64,000 nt of DNA, from assembly GCA_964030785.1 (NCBI GenBank), contig OZ034969.1, positions 70,828,862 through 70,892,861 of the forward strand, read 5' to 3'. Below are positions 22,201 through 34,214 of this stretch, in pieces. Source of the DNA: Siderastrea siderea (lineage: Eukaryota; Cnidaria; Anthozoa; Scleractinia; Rhizangiidae). Each line of letters begins with the position of its first letter. Positions within the stretch are counted from its first letter, which is position 1. A model generated the notes under the pieces. That model saw only the letters and a program-made list of their open reading frames with translations, was not told where the DNA came from and did no database searches. The position numbers and the translations under genes were made by a program.

Positions 22201-24084
22201 TATTAGGTGATATCAAAGATGATAGGAACCGAGGGTAAGCAGTCATTCTTTTGTTGTCTCCAGGTGACCGATCTATTCAGCACAAAGTTGCTAGTTTATT
22301 TATTTATTTATTTATTTATTTTTTTTTTTTTTTTGTAAGCTGAGTTTCCCCAAAAAAATATTAATGCACTAGAGCGCTAGCAGGGTATTCTCAATAACAC
22401 CGCCCCTACTTGCCAATCAGATTGCGAGTTTGCAAAGAGTGGTCCACTGGCTCCAGCTAAACTTAACTCAACTTAACTTAACTAAACGTATATAGGTCAG
22501 ACCTAAAGACTAACACAAGAGGAGGTGAAGCAAGAAACGTTAATTAGCGATTTTGCTAAAAATCGGTGTATTTGGTAATTAAAGGAATGGCGGAGGGATT
22601 TTTCAGAATTTCCATAAAATCAATCTATGGCTTGAAGCATCTAACTAAAAGACTTAAGACTTAAGTCATTCACCGAATTTGAGGGTAATCAAACAATACT
22701 CCTGCTATAAACCATTTGAAGCATCTAACTAAAAGGGTTAAGAGCAATGGTCACACAACACAACTCTGCGGTATGGCCACTGCCTTACACACTCGCACAA
22801 CCATATCACCAGGGCTATGATGTATGACCAGTCACAGTGACCCTAGTTTTTCATTTTTGCTAGGAAAACAAAAGCAGAATGGAATAAACTCTGCACCCGG
22901 TTGTATTGCCAAAGGAAGTTACAGTTTCGCTTTCAAGTTCATCATCCCTGACAAGTACCTTCCCACGTCTTTCGAAGGTCGTCATGGCAACATAAGATAC
23001 TGGGCACGCGCAGTGATCGATAGAGGTTTGGGAAAGAATAATGTTAAGACTAAGCCTGCTCCTTTCCTGATTGGTGACTATGTGGCACTCGAGGACTTTG
23101 AACATGTCTCGGTGAGAGTAGTTTAATGACAGCATCTGGTTTTTCCTTACTTCATTAATACACCCTCAAGCAAACAGGCGGCGAGAATAAAGAAAGTAGT
23201 CAAACAGAATAGGGAAAAGCCACAACTAACGAGTGGTTTGCTTAGGGGTTTTGTCTATTCAGGAACAAAATTAATTTAGTAGATGTTGACTTCTTAGTTG
23301 GAGAAGAACCCTCAGAGCAAAGAAAAACTAACAACAAACTCGAGTCGGGTATTCAAGCAAGGGACACTTTTGGAAATCTGGAATTCGACTCCGGGAAAGA
23401 CCAACACTACCTTTGCAATAACACCTGGCAATGGAACCACCACTACCACCACCGTTATCATAGACAGCGCTGAATAATGCATACGTACGTTTCATTACGC
23501 CAACGTAAAACTAGTTACGGACGGCGCCTCCTTTTGTTACTACGCATACGTTCTGCACATCTCGGAATGGTCCGAGAAAACTCGGGCTTCTTAAGGACGG
23601 TGTCTTCTAAAACAAACTAATTTAGTGCACAGTTTACGACTATGCGGGAAAATTAGATCTTACCAAGGGCAGTTGGAATTCAAAAAGAAAATTGGGGATA
23701 ACTATGCATTTTTTTAGAGAAAATTGAGCTTAAAATTGGACATTAAATACTATACACTGTTAGGTATTTTACAGCTTTTTAGAATTATAATGGTCGCTTA
23801 GTTATCTCTGAAAAATAAGTGGTTACCTCCAATTTTCTTTTTGGATTCCAGCAGCGCTAGCTAAGATCTGCCTTTCCCGCATAGTCATAACCGCGCAAAA
23901 ATACCTCTGTATTAGGAGGCACCGTCCTTAATTGGGTCTTTTCATTTGAGTTTAAAGCATTCTTTCCTTGTCCCTGCCTGAAAGAAAGCCGTCTAAAAAC
24001 GTAAAGAACCGTCTTCCTTCACCATCTAGGCCATTTTGAAAAACCCACATTTAGCATTGCTGACCAATTTGAGCATTTTTCAGT

Positions 24085-24154
<70 letters not shown>

Positions 24155-26885
24155 GTCACCACCGACATCATCACCAGTTAACACCATTATCGCCACTACA
24201 CCATAATTATCAGTGTCATCGTTATTATCTTAACCACTGAAGTTGCACTTAGTATTAAAGTTTACACAACTCTACCAATCCTTAAATTGGACAAAACAGC
24301 AAGGAATAGAGAAAACATGGTATAATCTAAGCAGAAATATCTTTTATTAACTAAGATGTTTTGCTTATATTGCTCATTGGATATTGCTTTTCTTTGCACA
24401 GAAATTAATCAGTTGATTTTGTTATAGACGGTGTATATGAATTGAATGCAACCTGTGCGTTTGTTTTGTTGTAGGATGCACTGATCGAGGAAGATTACCG
24501 TGCAACAGGCTGGCCTTGTTTTCGATCCGGGAATTTAGAGCTGAGGGCTGAGATTGACCGAGGTGGCTTCATGCAAGGCGATGACATACACGTGTCTGTG
24601 TTGGTTACTAACGAGACTCCACGCGATGTAATATTCACTGAAGTGTCTCTTGTTCAAAGAACTCTTTTTGTGGATATCGAAGGTTAGAGTTGTTGTCCTG
24701 TGATCAGGAAATCCTTTTAAGTATAGCCTTTATCAAAACCAAGATGCTGAACCACTGTTTGAGTCTCCTTCAACATTAATTGATAAAGTAGAATATGACC
24801 GGCGACAGGGCGTGAAAAGTCGGTAACATCCATTCATCCATGATTAAGGGGGTGGAAGGGGGAAAGTATGGACTCATTATAGGGCTGCCTTTACAAACTG
24901 TCGTCAGATGATTTTTGGGATCAGTACTGTTTTATTTTCATTGGTGGTTTGCTTGTGTTAGTGTGTAAGTTTGTTTGTTTACCCGTCTGTCATGTATGTA
25001 TGTATGGGTTTTCATTGCCACAGTTTGAGTAGGATAATATCAATTTTTCATCTAAGCGAAATACTTCACAGCTGCTAGTTCTGAGACGACAGGAATTTTA
25101 TTAGAGCATTTTCAGATTGTGCCCAAATATTCCACCGTTTTTCCTTGAGTGCTAAACGGCAATCTTAGACCCACTTGTGGCCGCTGGGACCATGCACCAG
25201 GGACATCAAACCAATTCAGGCCATTACGGCCATCGTTTCCTTAGCTTAACGTGACTGAGGGTGCAAGTCTATAGCAGCTTCCATTCGGGTTTTTTTTTTC
25301 TAGGAGGCAAGACGTTCTCTGACCAAACCGTCTGTTATGTGAGGAAGGAAGGAGTATTTAGTGGCTGGGAGCAGGAATTTCCCAAGATACCACTGGCCAT
25401 TCCCCCTGACACCTACCCCACTCTCATATCATGCAAGTGTATCGCGGTTCTGTACTTTGTACTGGTAAGTTAAGTTAAGTAATAACCAATCATTCACCGA
25501 AATGGAGTGCACTAGTGGGAGATACTTAAGTTGTCTTAACTGGCCAAATATATTAGCATTAATAAAATATATAGATTTAGCCAAGCCTAAAGGCGGAGCT
25601 CCACAATTTTTTTTTTGTTTTTTTTTTTGCTGGTACTTAACAATTTGTGAAAATACTTTCATTAAAGTCGTTAAATATAAAACAAAAAAGGTTAAAATTT
25701 CACGTCCCTACTGAGTATCGGACTCAACTCGCCGGCAGTGCAGGCAGGCATCTTGCCGCTTGGCCACAAATGCTGACACAATTTGTACAAGTTAATTTAC
25801 TACTTACTACTACTTTTTTTAAAACTTCTTTTTCCGGGGCAAGATGCCTATCGACATGAACATACTGTTGTTTTTCCTGAGAAAATGTGTTCGTACCGAC
25901 CCAAAAACCATGGTTGTGGACAGAAAAAAACCGGAAGGCACTAGCTATGCTATATTTGGCGTCGAGACGGCTGCGAAATGCTGCGACCTCAAGCGTTGTG
26001 CCGACCGAGTTGGCAGCAAGTCCTCGAAGGCAAATTTCATAATTTGAACTTTTCGCCTTCCACCAAAACTGAGTACAACAACTGAATATTCTTTTGAACT
26101 TTTTCTATCCGTTTATAGATATTTGATTTTTTTTCTCAAGACTTCAACACTGTCGAACAATCGTTTTGCTGCACTGGTTGCCCAAAAGCACCGCGCGATT
26201 TCCCGCCAAGAAAAGATGACATTCTTCTGCCCCGGTCGGGTTGCATTGGGACTACCATCACCCTCCCCCAGAGTCTGTACGGACGGACGTACGTAAGGGG
26301 GTAAGCTGACGTGGGAACCGAATTTCTCGCATCAATAGGTTACCAAATTTGCTTAGCAATCGTGCTCCGCTGGCGCGCTACGCGCGGACTCCGCTATAAT
26401 TGTATTTCTTTATTTGTATTACTGCTTATACTTCATTGATGTATAATTTCTTGTTCGTACGACTTTTTGTTTTGTAGATTAGAGCAAAGTTTAAAGGGAA
26501 ATTTACCAAGGACGGTTACCTAGAGATACCAATTGTCATTGCGTCCTCAGATGACGAGTCGGTGCTACAGGCTCAGAAAAACACCCAAGTCGTGCCGGCT
26601 TCCCAGCGTCCAAAGAGGAGAAAAGGAACTTTCTTCTGCGTAACGGGCCAAAACACTTCACTTAAAGAAATAGATAATTCAATTCATCCGAGCGATGAAG
26701 AAGAAGTGAATGGATTTATTATCAGCCTTATGTCAAGGGATAAAAGAAACCGCGAAGATAATTCTACAGAAAACTCGGATAGTTCTTCGAACAAGACAAA
26801 CTCGAATCACGGCAGATCGAGAAGGGAATCTGATACTTCATTCTTCATGAACAATGGTCAATTCAAGCAAATAAGTATAGTTTGA
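18984..26885 (+). CDS. ARRDC-like: Arrestin-domain-containing (alpha-arrestin) protein, 5 exons, ~423 aa
   Basis: Exons 18984-19230, 22864-23111, 24475-24682, 25304-25464 and 26478-26885 join in frame (phases 1, 0, 1, 0) with AG/GT borders. Alpha-arrestins are cytosolic adaptors that link membrane cargo to endocytosis and ubiquitin ligases. The N-terminal arrestin fold (about residues 4-165) shows YPGDAVCGRI, RLECRGEAYVNW, FKFIIPDKYLPTSFEG and NIRYWARAVIDR. The C-terminal fold (about 166-312) shows the CFRSGNLELRAEIDRGGF repeat-start, IPLAIPPDTYPT and LEIPIVIAS. The last ~110 residues are polar (Ser/Asn/Lys-rich) with no PPxY motif, unlike most ARRDCs that recruit NEDD4-type ligases. ATG at 18984 is chosen because the fold starts right after it. 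The length is normal for the family; the exact paralogue is unresolved. Confidence 0.92.
22864..23111 (+). CDS. Arrestin gene exon 2
   Basis: Acceptor TTTTTGCTAG|GA at 22863, donor CTCG|GTGAGA at 23112. Completes the split Gly codon and codes residues 83-165, including LPTSFEGRHGNIRYWARAV, the most conserved ARRDC stretch. Confidence 0.92.
23595..23927. mobile_element. Foldback MITE flanked by TTAA in arrestin intron 2
   Basis: The element starts GGACGGTGTCTTCTA and ends TAGGAGGCACCGTCC; inside, GACTATGCGGGAAA and AGAAAATTGG-type segments also face each other, so nearly the whole 333 bp folds back. TTAA lies directly outside both ends (23591-23594, 23928-23931), as for piggyBac-type insertions. 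A related GGACGGCGCCTCC stretch at about 23519 may be part of another copy. Confidence 0.75.
24086..24153. repeat. (GTC)n(ATC)n microsatellite in intron 2
   Basis: A pure trinucleotide run switches from GTC to ATC units at about 24121. Confidence 0.95.
24475..24682 (+). CDS. Arrestin gene exon 3
   Basis: Acceptor TTGTTGTAG|GATGC, donor GAAG|GTTAGA (a weaker donor). Codes residues 166-234 plus one base: start of the arrestin C fold (GWPCFRSGNLELRAEIDRGG, VSVLVTNETPRDV). Confidence 0.9.
25304..25464 (+). CDS. Arrestin gene exon 4
   Basis: Acceptor with long T-run TTTTCTAG|GAGGC, donor ACTG|GTAAGT. Completes the split Gly and codes up to residue 288, including WEQEFPKIPLAIPPDTYPT. Confidence 0.9.
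25568..26396 (+). repeat. Intronic dispersed repeat family, copy A (about 830 bp)
   Basis: It matches 45588-46460 from TAGATTTAGCCAAGCCTAAA through GAAAATGTGTTCGTACCGAC, TATATTTGGCGTCGAGAC, GACTTCAACACTGTCGAACA, CGCGATTTCCCGCCAAGAAA and CTCCCCCAGAGTCTGTA. On the minus strand both copies contain a tRNA-like head: TGGCCAAGCGGCAAG (A-box-like) and GTTGAGTCCGATACTC (B-box-like) here, at about 25725-25770. This suggests a composite SINE-type element. Confidence 0.8.
26478..26885 (+). CDS. Arrestin gene exon 5 (stop codon)
   Basis: Acceptor TTTTGTTTTGTAG|ATTAG. Codes the last arrestin strand (LEIPIVIAS) and a polar tail with acidic (SDEEE) and Arg/Ser-rich segments, stop TGA 26883-26885. No PPxY or LPxY is present. 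Confidence 0.9.
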   Translation: MRAKFKGKFTKDGYLEIPIVIASSDDESVLQAQKNTQVVPASQRPKRRKGTFFCVTGQNTSLKEIDNSIHPSDEEEVNGFIISLMSRDKRNREDNSTENSDSSSNKTNSNHGRSRRESDTSFFMNNGQFKQISIV

Positions 26886-27134
26886 GGAGTTTTATACGTC
26901 TTTTTAATAGCTGGGGTTATTAGTCTTTTTTTTCCGCAAATACTAAAAAACGCAGGTAAAATCGCCCTTTGGATATTATGAGCATTTTCTATTACAAACA
27001 ACAGAAGCTCGTTCTATTCGAAAAGCAACAAAAATAAGATTTTATTGTAACATTAAAAAGTCCTCCACTGGCTAAAAAGGTGAACAGACTTTGAGCCTAA
27101 CAACCGTTACGCTTACACTCATAAAAGTACTGTG

Positions 27135-27407
27135 TTACCCATATAAACCGAGTAGTAAATTGCGTAGTGTCTGTGCGCTAGAAGGAGAAAATGTTGGAAA
27201 AATCCTCAAACGTTTCGAGACTGCTGTCTCTTCATCAGTGAGAAATAATGCTGACCACTTCTCCCCAGGCTCTTTGTCCATTTCCCGAATCATCAGCTTT
27301 CTCAAAGTCAAAGCAAATGAAAAAAACTCTTCTTTATCTTTATCCCTAGAATCAATGACAAGAATTTGAATGGTCCCTTGCGTACTAATTACCGAGCCAG
27401 CTTGCAA
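27135..27407 (-). mobile_element. Penelope-like terminal fragment carrying a hammerhead motif
   Basis: A 90-codon minus-strand frame surrounds the hammerhead motif at 27203-27244. Hammerheads in this sequence form (CTGATGAA...GAAACGTT) are known from Penelope-like elements, so I infer an element remnant. No polymerase motif is visible in the frame, so it is not called a gene. Confidence 0.4.
27203..27244 (-). ncRNA. Hammerhead ribozyme (predicted, Penelope-type)
   Basis: On the minus strand the order is: helix I strand UUCUCA (27244-27239), core CUGAUGA (27238-27232), an A, helix II GAGAC-AGCA-GUCUC (5 bp, 27230-27217), core GAAA (27216-27213), CGU (27212-27210), cleavage residue U17 (27209), helix I strand UGAGGA (27208-27203). 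Helix I forms 6 bp (one G-U). Helix III is only the self-complementary ACGU, so cleavage would need a dimer, as described for short-helix-III hammerheads. One extra A sits between the core and helix II. Confidence 0.65.
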
Positions 27408-27742
27408 CTTTCACTGTCACTCTATCGGTTTGAAACTTTGCAAATCTTTCTCAAACTAATTTTCGAAGTTAAAAAAATGGTACAGGTAATGCCGGTTTTT
27501 TATAAAAAGGGAAGGCGCTTTGAGAATAATATTATATAAAGAAAATAATTCTCAACGATTTCAGTAAAACAAAATATTAAAGCAAAAAAAAAATGTTTGT
27601 TTAGTGGCAAATTCAATTATACTAGGGTCGTGAATACGTGTCAGCCGAATTGCTGAATCAGGCACTCACCAGCGAGTGTGCTACCAAATATCCTCATTTG
27701 ACTTGTAATTAATGCATTGTAACTTTTTAATTAATTATTGTA

Positions 27743-27748
27743 AATAAA
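27743..27748 (+). promoter_or_regulatory. Possible poly(A) signal AATAAA
   Basis: AATAAA lies about 860 bp downstream of the arrestin stop and is followed by TTGTTGTTG. It could serve the arrestin transcript or be the tail of a retroposon (the TTG repeats favour the latter). Confidence 0.3.
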
Positions 27749-28071
27749 TTGTTGTTGTTAGATATTGTTGTTGTTTATGTTGATACACCCGTTTGCACAT
27801 CTCAAACTGCAACGATTCAACACTAATCTCCAAGTGAATCCATTCCCGTGCACTCACACGTTCGACCACCGACCATCGCAGCTACCATTTAACGACTTTT
27901 AAGTTTGGAAATGATGAGATATATTTCAGTAAAGGCCTTTAATTTACAAAATGTGTGTCTTAGACTGACGCCCAATTCTTGATTACCAGTCAATAATCAT
28001 GTTTAATTTCAGAAAAGACGCTTCATTAGTCCATCATGATATTGTAATTAATTATGATAGTTTATTATCTG

Positions 28072-28072
<1 letters not shown>

Positions 28073-28122
<50 letters not shown>

Positions 28123-28125
28123 TTT
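28073..28125. repeat. (TTTA)n microsatellite
   Basis: About 13 uninterrupted TTTA units. Confidence 0.95.
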
Positions 28126-28312
28126 GCGTTTTTTTTGTCTTAGCACATACGAACTGTATTTTACGTAGGACATATTTACCGCCGGTCTAAAATTGTCGTC
28201 GGTGACTTTTATTTTCTGGAGCTTTCATTGATGAGAACTCTATTTAATTATCAAATAGATGAGCAGAGAAGAAGGATGCACATATATATCTTTTGCCCTT
28301 TATCATAAGTTT

Positions 28313-28555
28313 GGGAAAGAAGTTAGTTCCCAAGCCTCCATACCCGGAAGGAGGCTTCTGTTTCAATACGTGCTCCTTACAAAGAAATGAAATTAAAAAG
28401 AAAATATACGTTTCCATACGTCGTTACCTCAAGGCCTCCAACCCGGAAAAATACTTCCACCACGTAATGTATGCAAAGACCCCCTATTTTCATTTGTGTT
28501 CCTTATAAAATAGAAAAGAAAAATTTCGCGTTTTCATACGTAATTATCTGGAAGT
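28313..28555 (+). repeat. Diverged tandem duplication of about 120 bp
   Basis: Two units share GTGCTCCTTACAAAG / GTGTTCCTTATAAAA, TACGTTTCCATACGTCGTTA / GCGTTTTCATACGTAATTA and an AAGCCTCC / AGGCCTCC start. Confidence 0.5.
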
Positions 28556-28559
28556 ATGA

Positions 28560-30305
28560 TATAAACTTTACGGTTTACACTTGGCAATTTTAATTTGTCA
28601 AAGACATTACAAGTCGACTCTTCACTCGCATTAGTTAGTATATCAGCCGTTATAAGCCAAAAGGCTTAAGGCTAGGCGCTGATGACTCATTTAATTTTGG
28701 GTTTTAATTTGACGTCGACTTTAAAAGGGGAGACCACAAATATTTTTGTTTTCTGAAAGGCTCAATAAGAAATAATGACGCAATGGGCTTAAAAGTTTGT
28801 AAACTGCTTGCGTGAAAAACAGGAAGTTTTCAGAAAAGTCCGTAACTATTACGATTTCAAAAGTTTTTCTTACCACTTGTCAAATATTGGCCTTTTCTAT
28901 ATGGAGTGTTTTCGTTGGTTACCAATTTCTTTGTGCACAATTACAACCCACGATATGCAGCTGAGAAGAGCACAGTAATTGTGACTGCATGGCGCCTTTT
29001 TGTAGCAGACTGTAAATGCAACATGTTCCTGTTACGAGCTATTTTTGGGATAGACACCAAATATAGCCTTTAACAGAAACAGTTACATTTGTTAGAAAAG
29101 TCGAGTCGAGTTTGAAAGATTTATTCTACGTGGAACCAAGTGATGTAGTTTCCTACACTGTTAGTACTTTTCGCGGCTTCAAATTAACCAAAGATTCAAA
29201 GGTAATCCTTTTGAAATGACATTTTTGGATAATGTAGAGTGAATTCATTCAACATTTCGAGGAAAAAGAAGGTAGAATAAGACATTCGACCTGTTTTGTA
29301 TGTTTACTGATATTTATATTCCCGTAAGACATAAAAAGGTCTCATATTTATTTATTATTTATTTACCGGTAACGCCTACCTTCGAAGCCGAAGATTGATG
29401 GCGTGGGGTCAGCTAAATATTACGAAAAATAGAAAGTTTCTATGCTTTTTCTCTCCGAAGCCACATTCAAAATGTTGGTAGAAAGACAACGAGATGGATA
29501 ATGCAAAGAAAAAAGAAACTGTGGTTAATGATATAGCTTTTGACGATTGATGGTTAAAGTTTAGGTGCTTCAACGGAATTGACGGTAAGGAAAAGAAAGT
29601 TCTTTCCACGATTTTAAGTTCAATGTCTACTCTTGCGTTTTTGTTTTGGCAGGTTATCATTCCTTTTGTAACAAGTAAAATTTTGCTCACACTCTAAAAA
29701 ATCCTTAAAGTTATGTGATAATCGTCAACTTTAGCTTCACCTGCAGTGCTCCCCTTGACGGTTGGCAGTTCCAAATATCCCTTTTTCAGTTGACGGTAGA
29801 CAGTTAAATTTTAAACTACGCCGTTTGACGGTCGAGGTTTAACCATATCAAGACCCTCCAATGTTAGTTCCATCCTCAGTCTGCTGTCGTCTGTGAAAAT
29901 ACAAGAAAATGAAAACAAATAATGGTACTGTAAAATGATTGTTTAATTGATCAAGTTACCTCAATATTAAAACGGTAAAATTCACAGTAAAAATTAAGAT
30001 TTCAATTCATATTTTAGAAAGATATAGGGATGGTCTATAATGTTATAAAAGGCTGAGTCTTTTGAAAAGATGAATTTTGGGTGGAAAACTAATTTGCCTG
30101 TGACTTAAAATGAATTTATCTTGACTTGACTTCCATAAACAAGTAATATTAATATAAAATGTATTTTGGGGATTTCCTTTTAAAGAAATTGACTTTTATA
30201 TTAGAAATTAAAAGAGAGGATAGCATGACGTAACAACCAATGTTACTTTATTACATCTTCAAGAAGTGCTTTGACATCTAGACTATATTATTATGTTTTA
30301 TACTA

Positions 30306-30350
<45 letters not shown>

Positions 30351-31460
30351 TGTATGTTTATTGTTCAATGCATGATAGTAAGCTTACAGGAAAATTAAAC
30401 ATACATTATTATTTAAAATGAAACGATCTTCTGTTTTACAACTGAGTAAACGCAGTCTGTGAACAATATTAATTCCTGCTTATAATATAATCAAAACATA
30501 TACTGCTAATACCTCCACCAGCTAATTCTTATGTAAAAAACGTCGTTATTTATCCATGAATTGAAGAATTTTACATAATCTTTAGTCAAAATAATACATT
30601 GTTTTTAAAGCTTGTATGATGAACCTTTGCCACGAAAGTCAATTCATTGATAGGAAAAAACGTTGGTGTGGTATCATGCTAACTTCACAAGAACAAAACA
30701 GAAGAGAGAAGGAACTGTAGCATCATATTTATCATAGCCAAGAAAAAAATAAGGCAAGGAAACGTGGTAAAATACGCTTAAGTGTGAAAAAAAAGGTGAG
30801 TACTTAGAACAAAAACATGGTACCCCGATTTATATGTAATAGTTTTTACTTTATGCCTTGTACATTGTTACCGTTTTGTTTTGTTTATTTAACGTAAATC
30901 ATCAAAAAGCTCAAGATAACTCAGAAGATTGCCAAAATGGTTTGAATATTTAAAACATAATGACGGATATACTTCAGTCGTATTTCGATAGCACGAAGAG
31001 GTCCAGATACTGATAGGCCGCGCAATATTCATGGTTAATCGGTGTCATCAACTGAATCTGAATCTGAGTAGTTTAAGCCGACAATCTATGTAATCCGTTA
31101 CATATGAACCGGAGAAATATTAATGACTAGCATACGTCCCGCGTAAGTATAAAGAGACAAACAAGACAAATGCCAAAAAGAAGAAAGTAGTGCCTGTCGC
31201 GTTGTGACAAACAAATGCGCACCAAAAGTCCATTAAGTTACTGTGAGCATTTCCCGCGCTGTGTTGAAGCGAGATTTGCCACAGAGATGATGACTAGTGT
31301 TTTCCATTGGAAAGTGAAGTGCTGCGGGTAAAGCGCATACAGAGGAACAGTGGTTTAACAGCCAAAAGTTAATTTTCTTTTATAGAGACAACAGATGGCC
31401 TCAAACACAAATATGTGACGGACAAGTGCCCGTGACAGATCGTCAGTGACGCATCCGTGA
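28560..31460. other. No gene seen
   Basis: AT-rich, with a (TA)n run at 30309-30346. ORFs are short and featureless (the longest is 29409-29690, minus strand). Confidence 0.5.
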
Positions 31461-31632
31461 CACAGATGTGACAAGTAGGTTTTTCCCCCCAACGGAGAAC
31501 GAAGTACAACAATTATTTTTAGGCAAATGCTTGACTCAGAAGAGAACTGCTTTGCTCAAAAGGGCGTTTACTCAGATAAGAACTGCTTTACCTCAAAAAA
31601 CGAATCGCGTTCAATCCTCGCTTTATCGTGTA

Positions 31633-32040
31633 AAACGTTTTCTTCACCTGCTTTCAAACTCTTCGCCGCCTTCGCAAGAACTTGGCTTCCTACACGAAAC
31701 AGGATTTCTCCGCTATAAGTTTTCCACATCCCACTTTATCGACGGTCAAGTGTTCTTTAAGGTTCCAACGTTAAAATGGTGTGTTTTCTTTCTGAATCGA
31801 TTGATGACTCAATGAAATAAATACAACAAAATGAATCATCGATAAAACATCGAATTTATAATACCGCACAGTTCCGGGAATTGCTAGAAATATTCTGAGA
31901 AACGTATCTGCTGCAATTCAAGAAATTTAAATTCACTTGCTTTCAAACTCTTCTCCGCCTTCGCAAAAACGTGGCTTTCTACACGAAACAGGCGAAACAG
32001 GATTTCTCCGGTATAAGTTTTCCACATCCCACTTTAGGCA
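31633..32040 (+). repeat. Direct repeat pair of about 105 bp
   Basis: 31640-31735 and 31930-32036 share CTGCTTTCAAACTCTTC, CGCCTTCGCAA, CTACACGAAACAGG, GATTTCTCCG and TATAAGTTTTCCACATCCCA. The second copy repeats GCGAAACAGG once more. The 115-codon ORF through the first copy is not convincing. Confidence 0.75.
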
Positions 32041-33260
32041 AATTCGAGGCAAATTCGGTGATAAACAAATATACATCCAATAGGATCTCAACCGATTCTG
32101 GCTTCGGGCACAGGCAACCCAGGGTGGTCACGTACGCAGCCTGAATTCGTCTGCCGCGAAGCCTGGTGGCTTTGCAGCAAAAATTTCAGGTAAGTAACAG
32201 CTTGTTTCCCTTTTACTCAGGAACTAGAGTAATTTTGCTTCGCTTCTGTCAAGCCGACTGTTCGTCGATTACTGTATGTTTACGTTAGGAGCCATACGTT
32301 TGTTCCTGGGTTTAGACAGTGCAGCAATTGAACGTCATCTGGTAAACGTTTGGGTATTTTAGTTCATGCAATAAAATACTTGTATTTTACTGAACCATTC
32401 AATCTGATTTTCAATCCTTTCTTCGACTATAGAGGAAGAAATACATCTGTAGCTTACAGCAATTTGACTAACCTGCGATCAGGCTCTATTTTCGTTTCGC
32501 TCGGCGAAACAGTCAGAAAGGAAGGGCGAAACGACAGCAAACGTACAGTATTAATTTATACCTATGCAGAAACAGCAAAACGGCATATTAAAACCCACCA
32601 GCAAAAGAAATTTCTACCTTGATTCAGTTATTGTACATTCCTGTTAGGTGTCTAAAGCTACAGAAGCCAGAATTTAGGTTGAAGTTATCCCAGACTCGGA
32701 TTAAAATATAAGCACCTTTACCGGTATGATAGACAACCGCCATCTCCCCCCCCCCCCCCAACTCTCTGTGACCACCTATTTATGAATTAATACTACGTCG
32801 TCTTTGAATAATGTAATTGTGGTGACTATTCTAACTGTTAAACATAAAAATCTCACGTTAAAATCACTTTCCCAGATTCCATCTTAAAACTAGGTAACGT
32901 GATTGCTGTCTCGCGGAGATTATGGTGTTATTGTGTCTTCAACAGTTTTTAGTAAGTCCAAACAATTGTTAGATATTAAGTCTTCGCTGACTACTAGTCT
33001 TCTTCGCGGAGATAGACTTTCTATTACATATTAAGAGGAAATCTAACTTCGACACTTAACAAACAGACCCTCTCCCTGCTTACGAAAAAAAGAGAAAAGG
33101 TTCAGCCATCCCCACATGTCTTATTCATAGTGATGACCTTCCCCTCTGTAGTCCCAGCCCATCCCCGCCAATAATCTACTTGAATACACTTAATTGAATA
33201 CACATGCCATGCGCATTTATACTGTAGACCTCTGATTTAGTACTTTGAATTCTCGTACCG
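32041..33260. other. No gene; strong splice donor at 32190
   Basis: CAG|GTAAGT at 32187-32193 ends a GC-richer stretch (TCTGCCGCGAAGCCTGGTGG). It could be a non-coding first exon of the guanylate cyclase gene downstream, but nothing else supports this. Another equally good donor (CAG|GTAAGT) is at 36631-36637. A C-run lies at about 32748-32758. Confidence 0.25.
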
Positions 33261-33261
33261 A

Positions 33262-33515
33262 CGTGTATTACATTTTGCGTTATTGCATTATGCGTTAGAA
33301 AAGTTATTACATTTTGCGTTAAATATTTTATTACATTTTGCGTCGATGTTATTACATTTTGCGTTAGTATTACATTATGCGGCGATTCTTATTACATTTT
33401 GCGTTAGTATTACATTATGCGGCGATTCTTATTACATTTTGTGTTAGTATTACATTATGCGGCGATTCTTATTACATTTTGTGTTAGTATTACATTATGC
33501 GGCGATTATTACATT
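33262..33515 (+). repeat. 40-bp minisatellite, array 1
   Basis: Units of TTATTACATTTTGCGTTAGT + ATTACATTATGCGGCGATTC, exactly 40 bp apart in the lines at 33361-33500, with more diverged half-units at the left end. Confidence 0.9.
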
Positions 33516-34214
33516 TGAGAGAGATGAGTGTTTATTTGAGGCGAGAAGTTGATTTTAATTGCATAAAGACGAAGGAATCGGTCATTAACAAGGAGATCAA
33601 TTAATAAGGTAGCTGTTCGGAGTCTTCAAGATAGAAAATAACTGAATATTATCGAGCGATGTTTGCGGTTTGCGTGTGGTGTTCGCTGTTGTGTTGGTTG
33701 GGTTTGAGGTAATTCGTTTACGTTACGAATTCCGAGTCAACTTGTTTACTTTTGCAAGGGGATTCCCGGGTTAACAAACCGGATTTAAACATCACGTCAT
33801 GAGATATGCCTTAACGTGCCCCACACTCTTACGATCTGCTCGAGCTCGTGTTTATCAAGCGTTATATTTTGATTCTAATGCTATGTTCACTGTTTGTATT
33901 CATGGTCTAGGCACAACAGGAAATATTTCGTCGTCCCTGTGTAAGCATTTTCAGTTGTGGACGAATTTATACCGACATTCAACGTTTGAGTGACTTTGCG
34001 TTTTTCAGCAGAAATAAAAGCGATAAGAAAGATGAGCTGAGTCATCAGAGTTTAAATTTTACGTCATCCAGTAACACTATAGTCAAAATATTGTGTCACA
34101 CAATCACACTTTTCGTCACACCGGTTCGTATAAATAGAGGATCACGCTAACATTTGTCAAACCTAGGGGTGGGGAGGGTCAGAACGGCCGGTTAAAATGC
34201 CCACAGCGCTTTCT

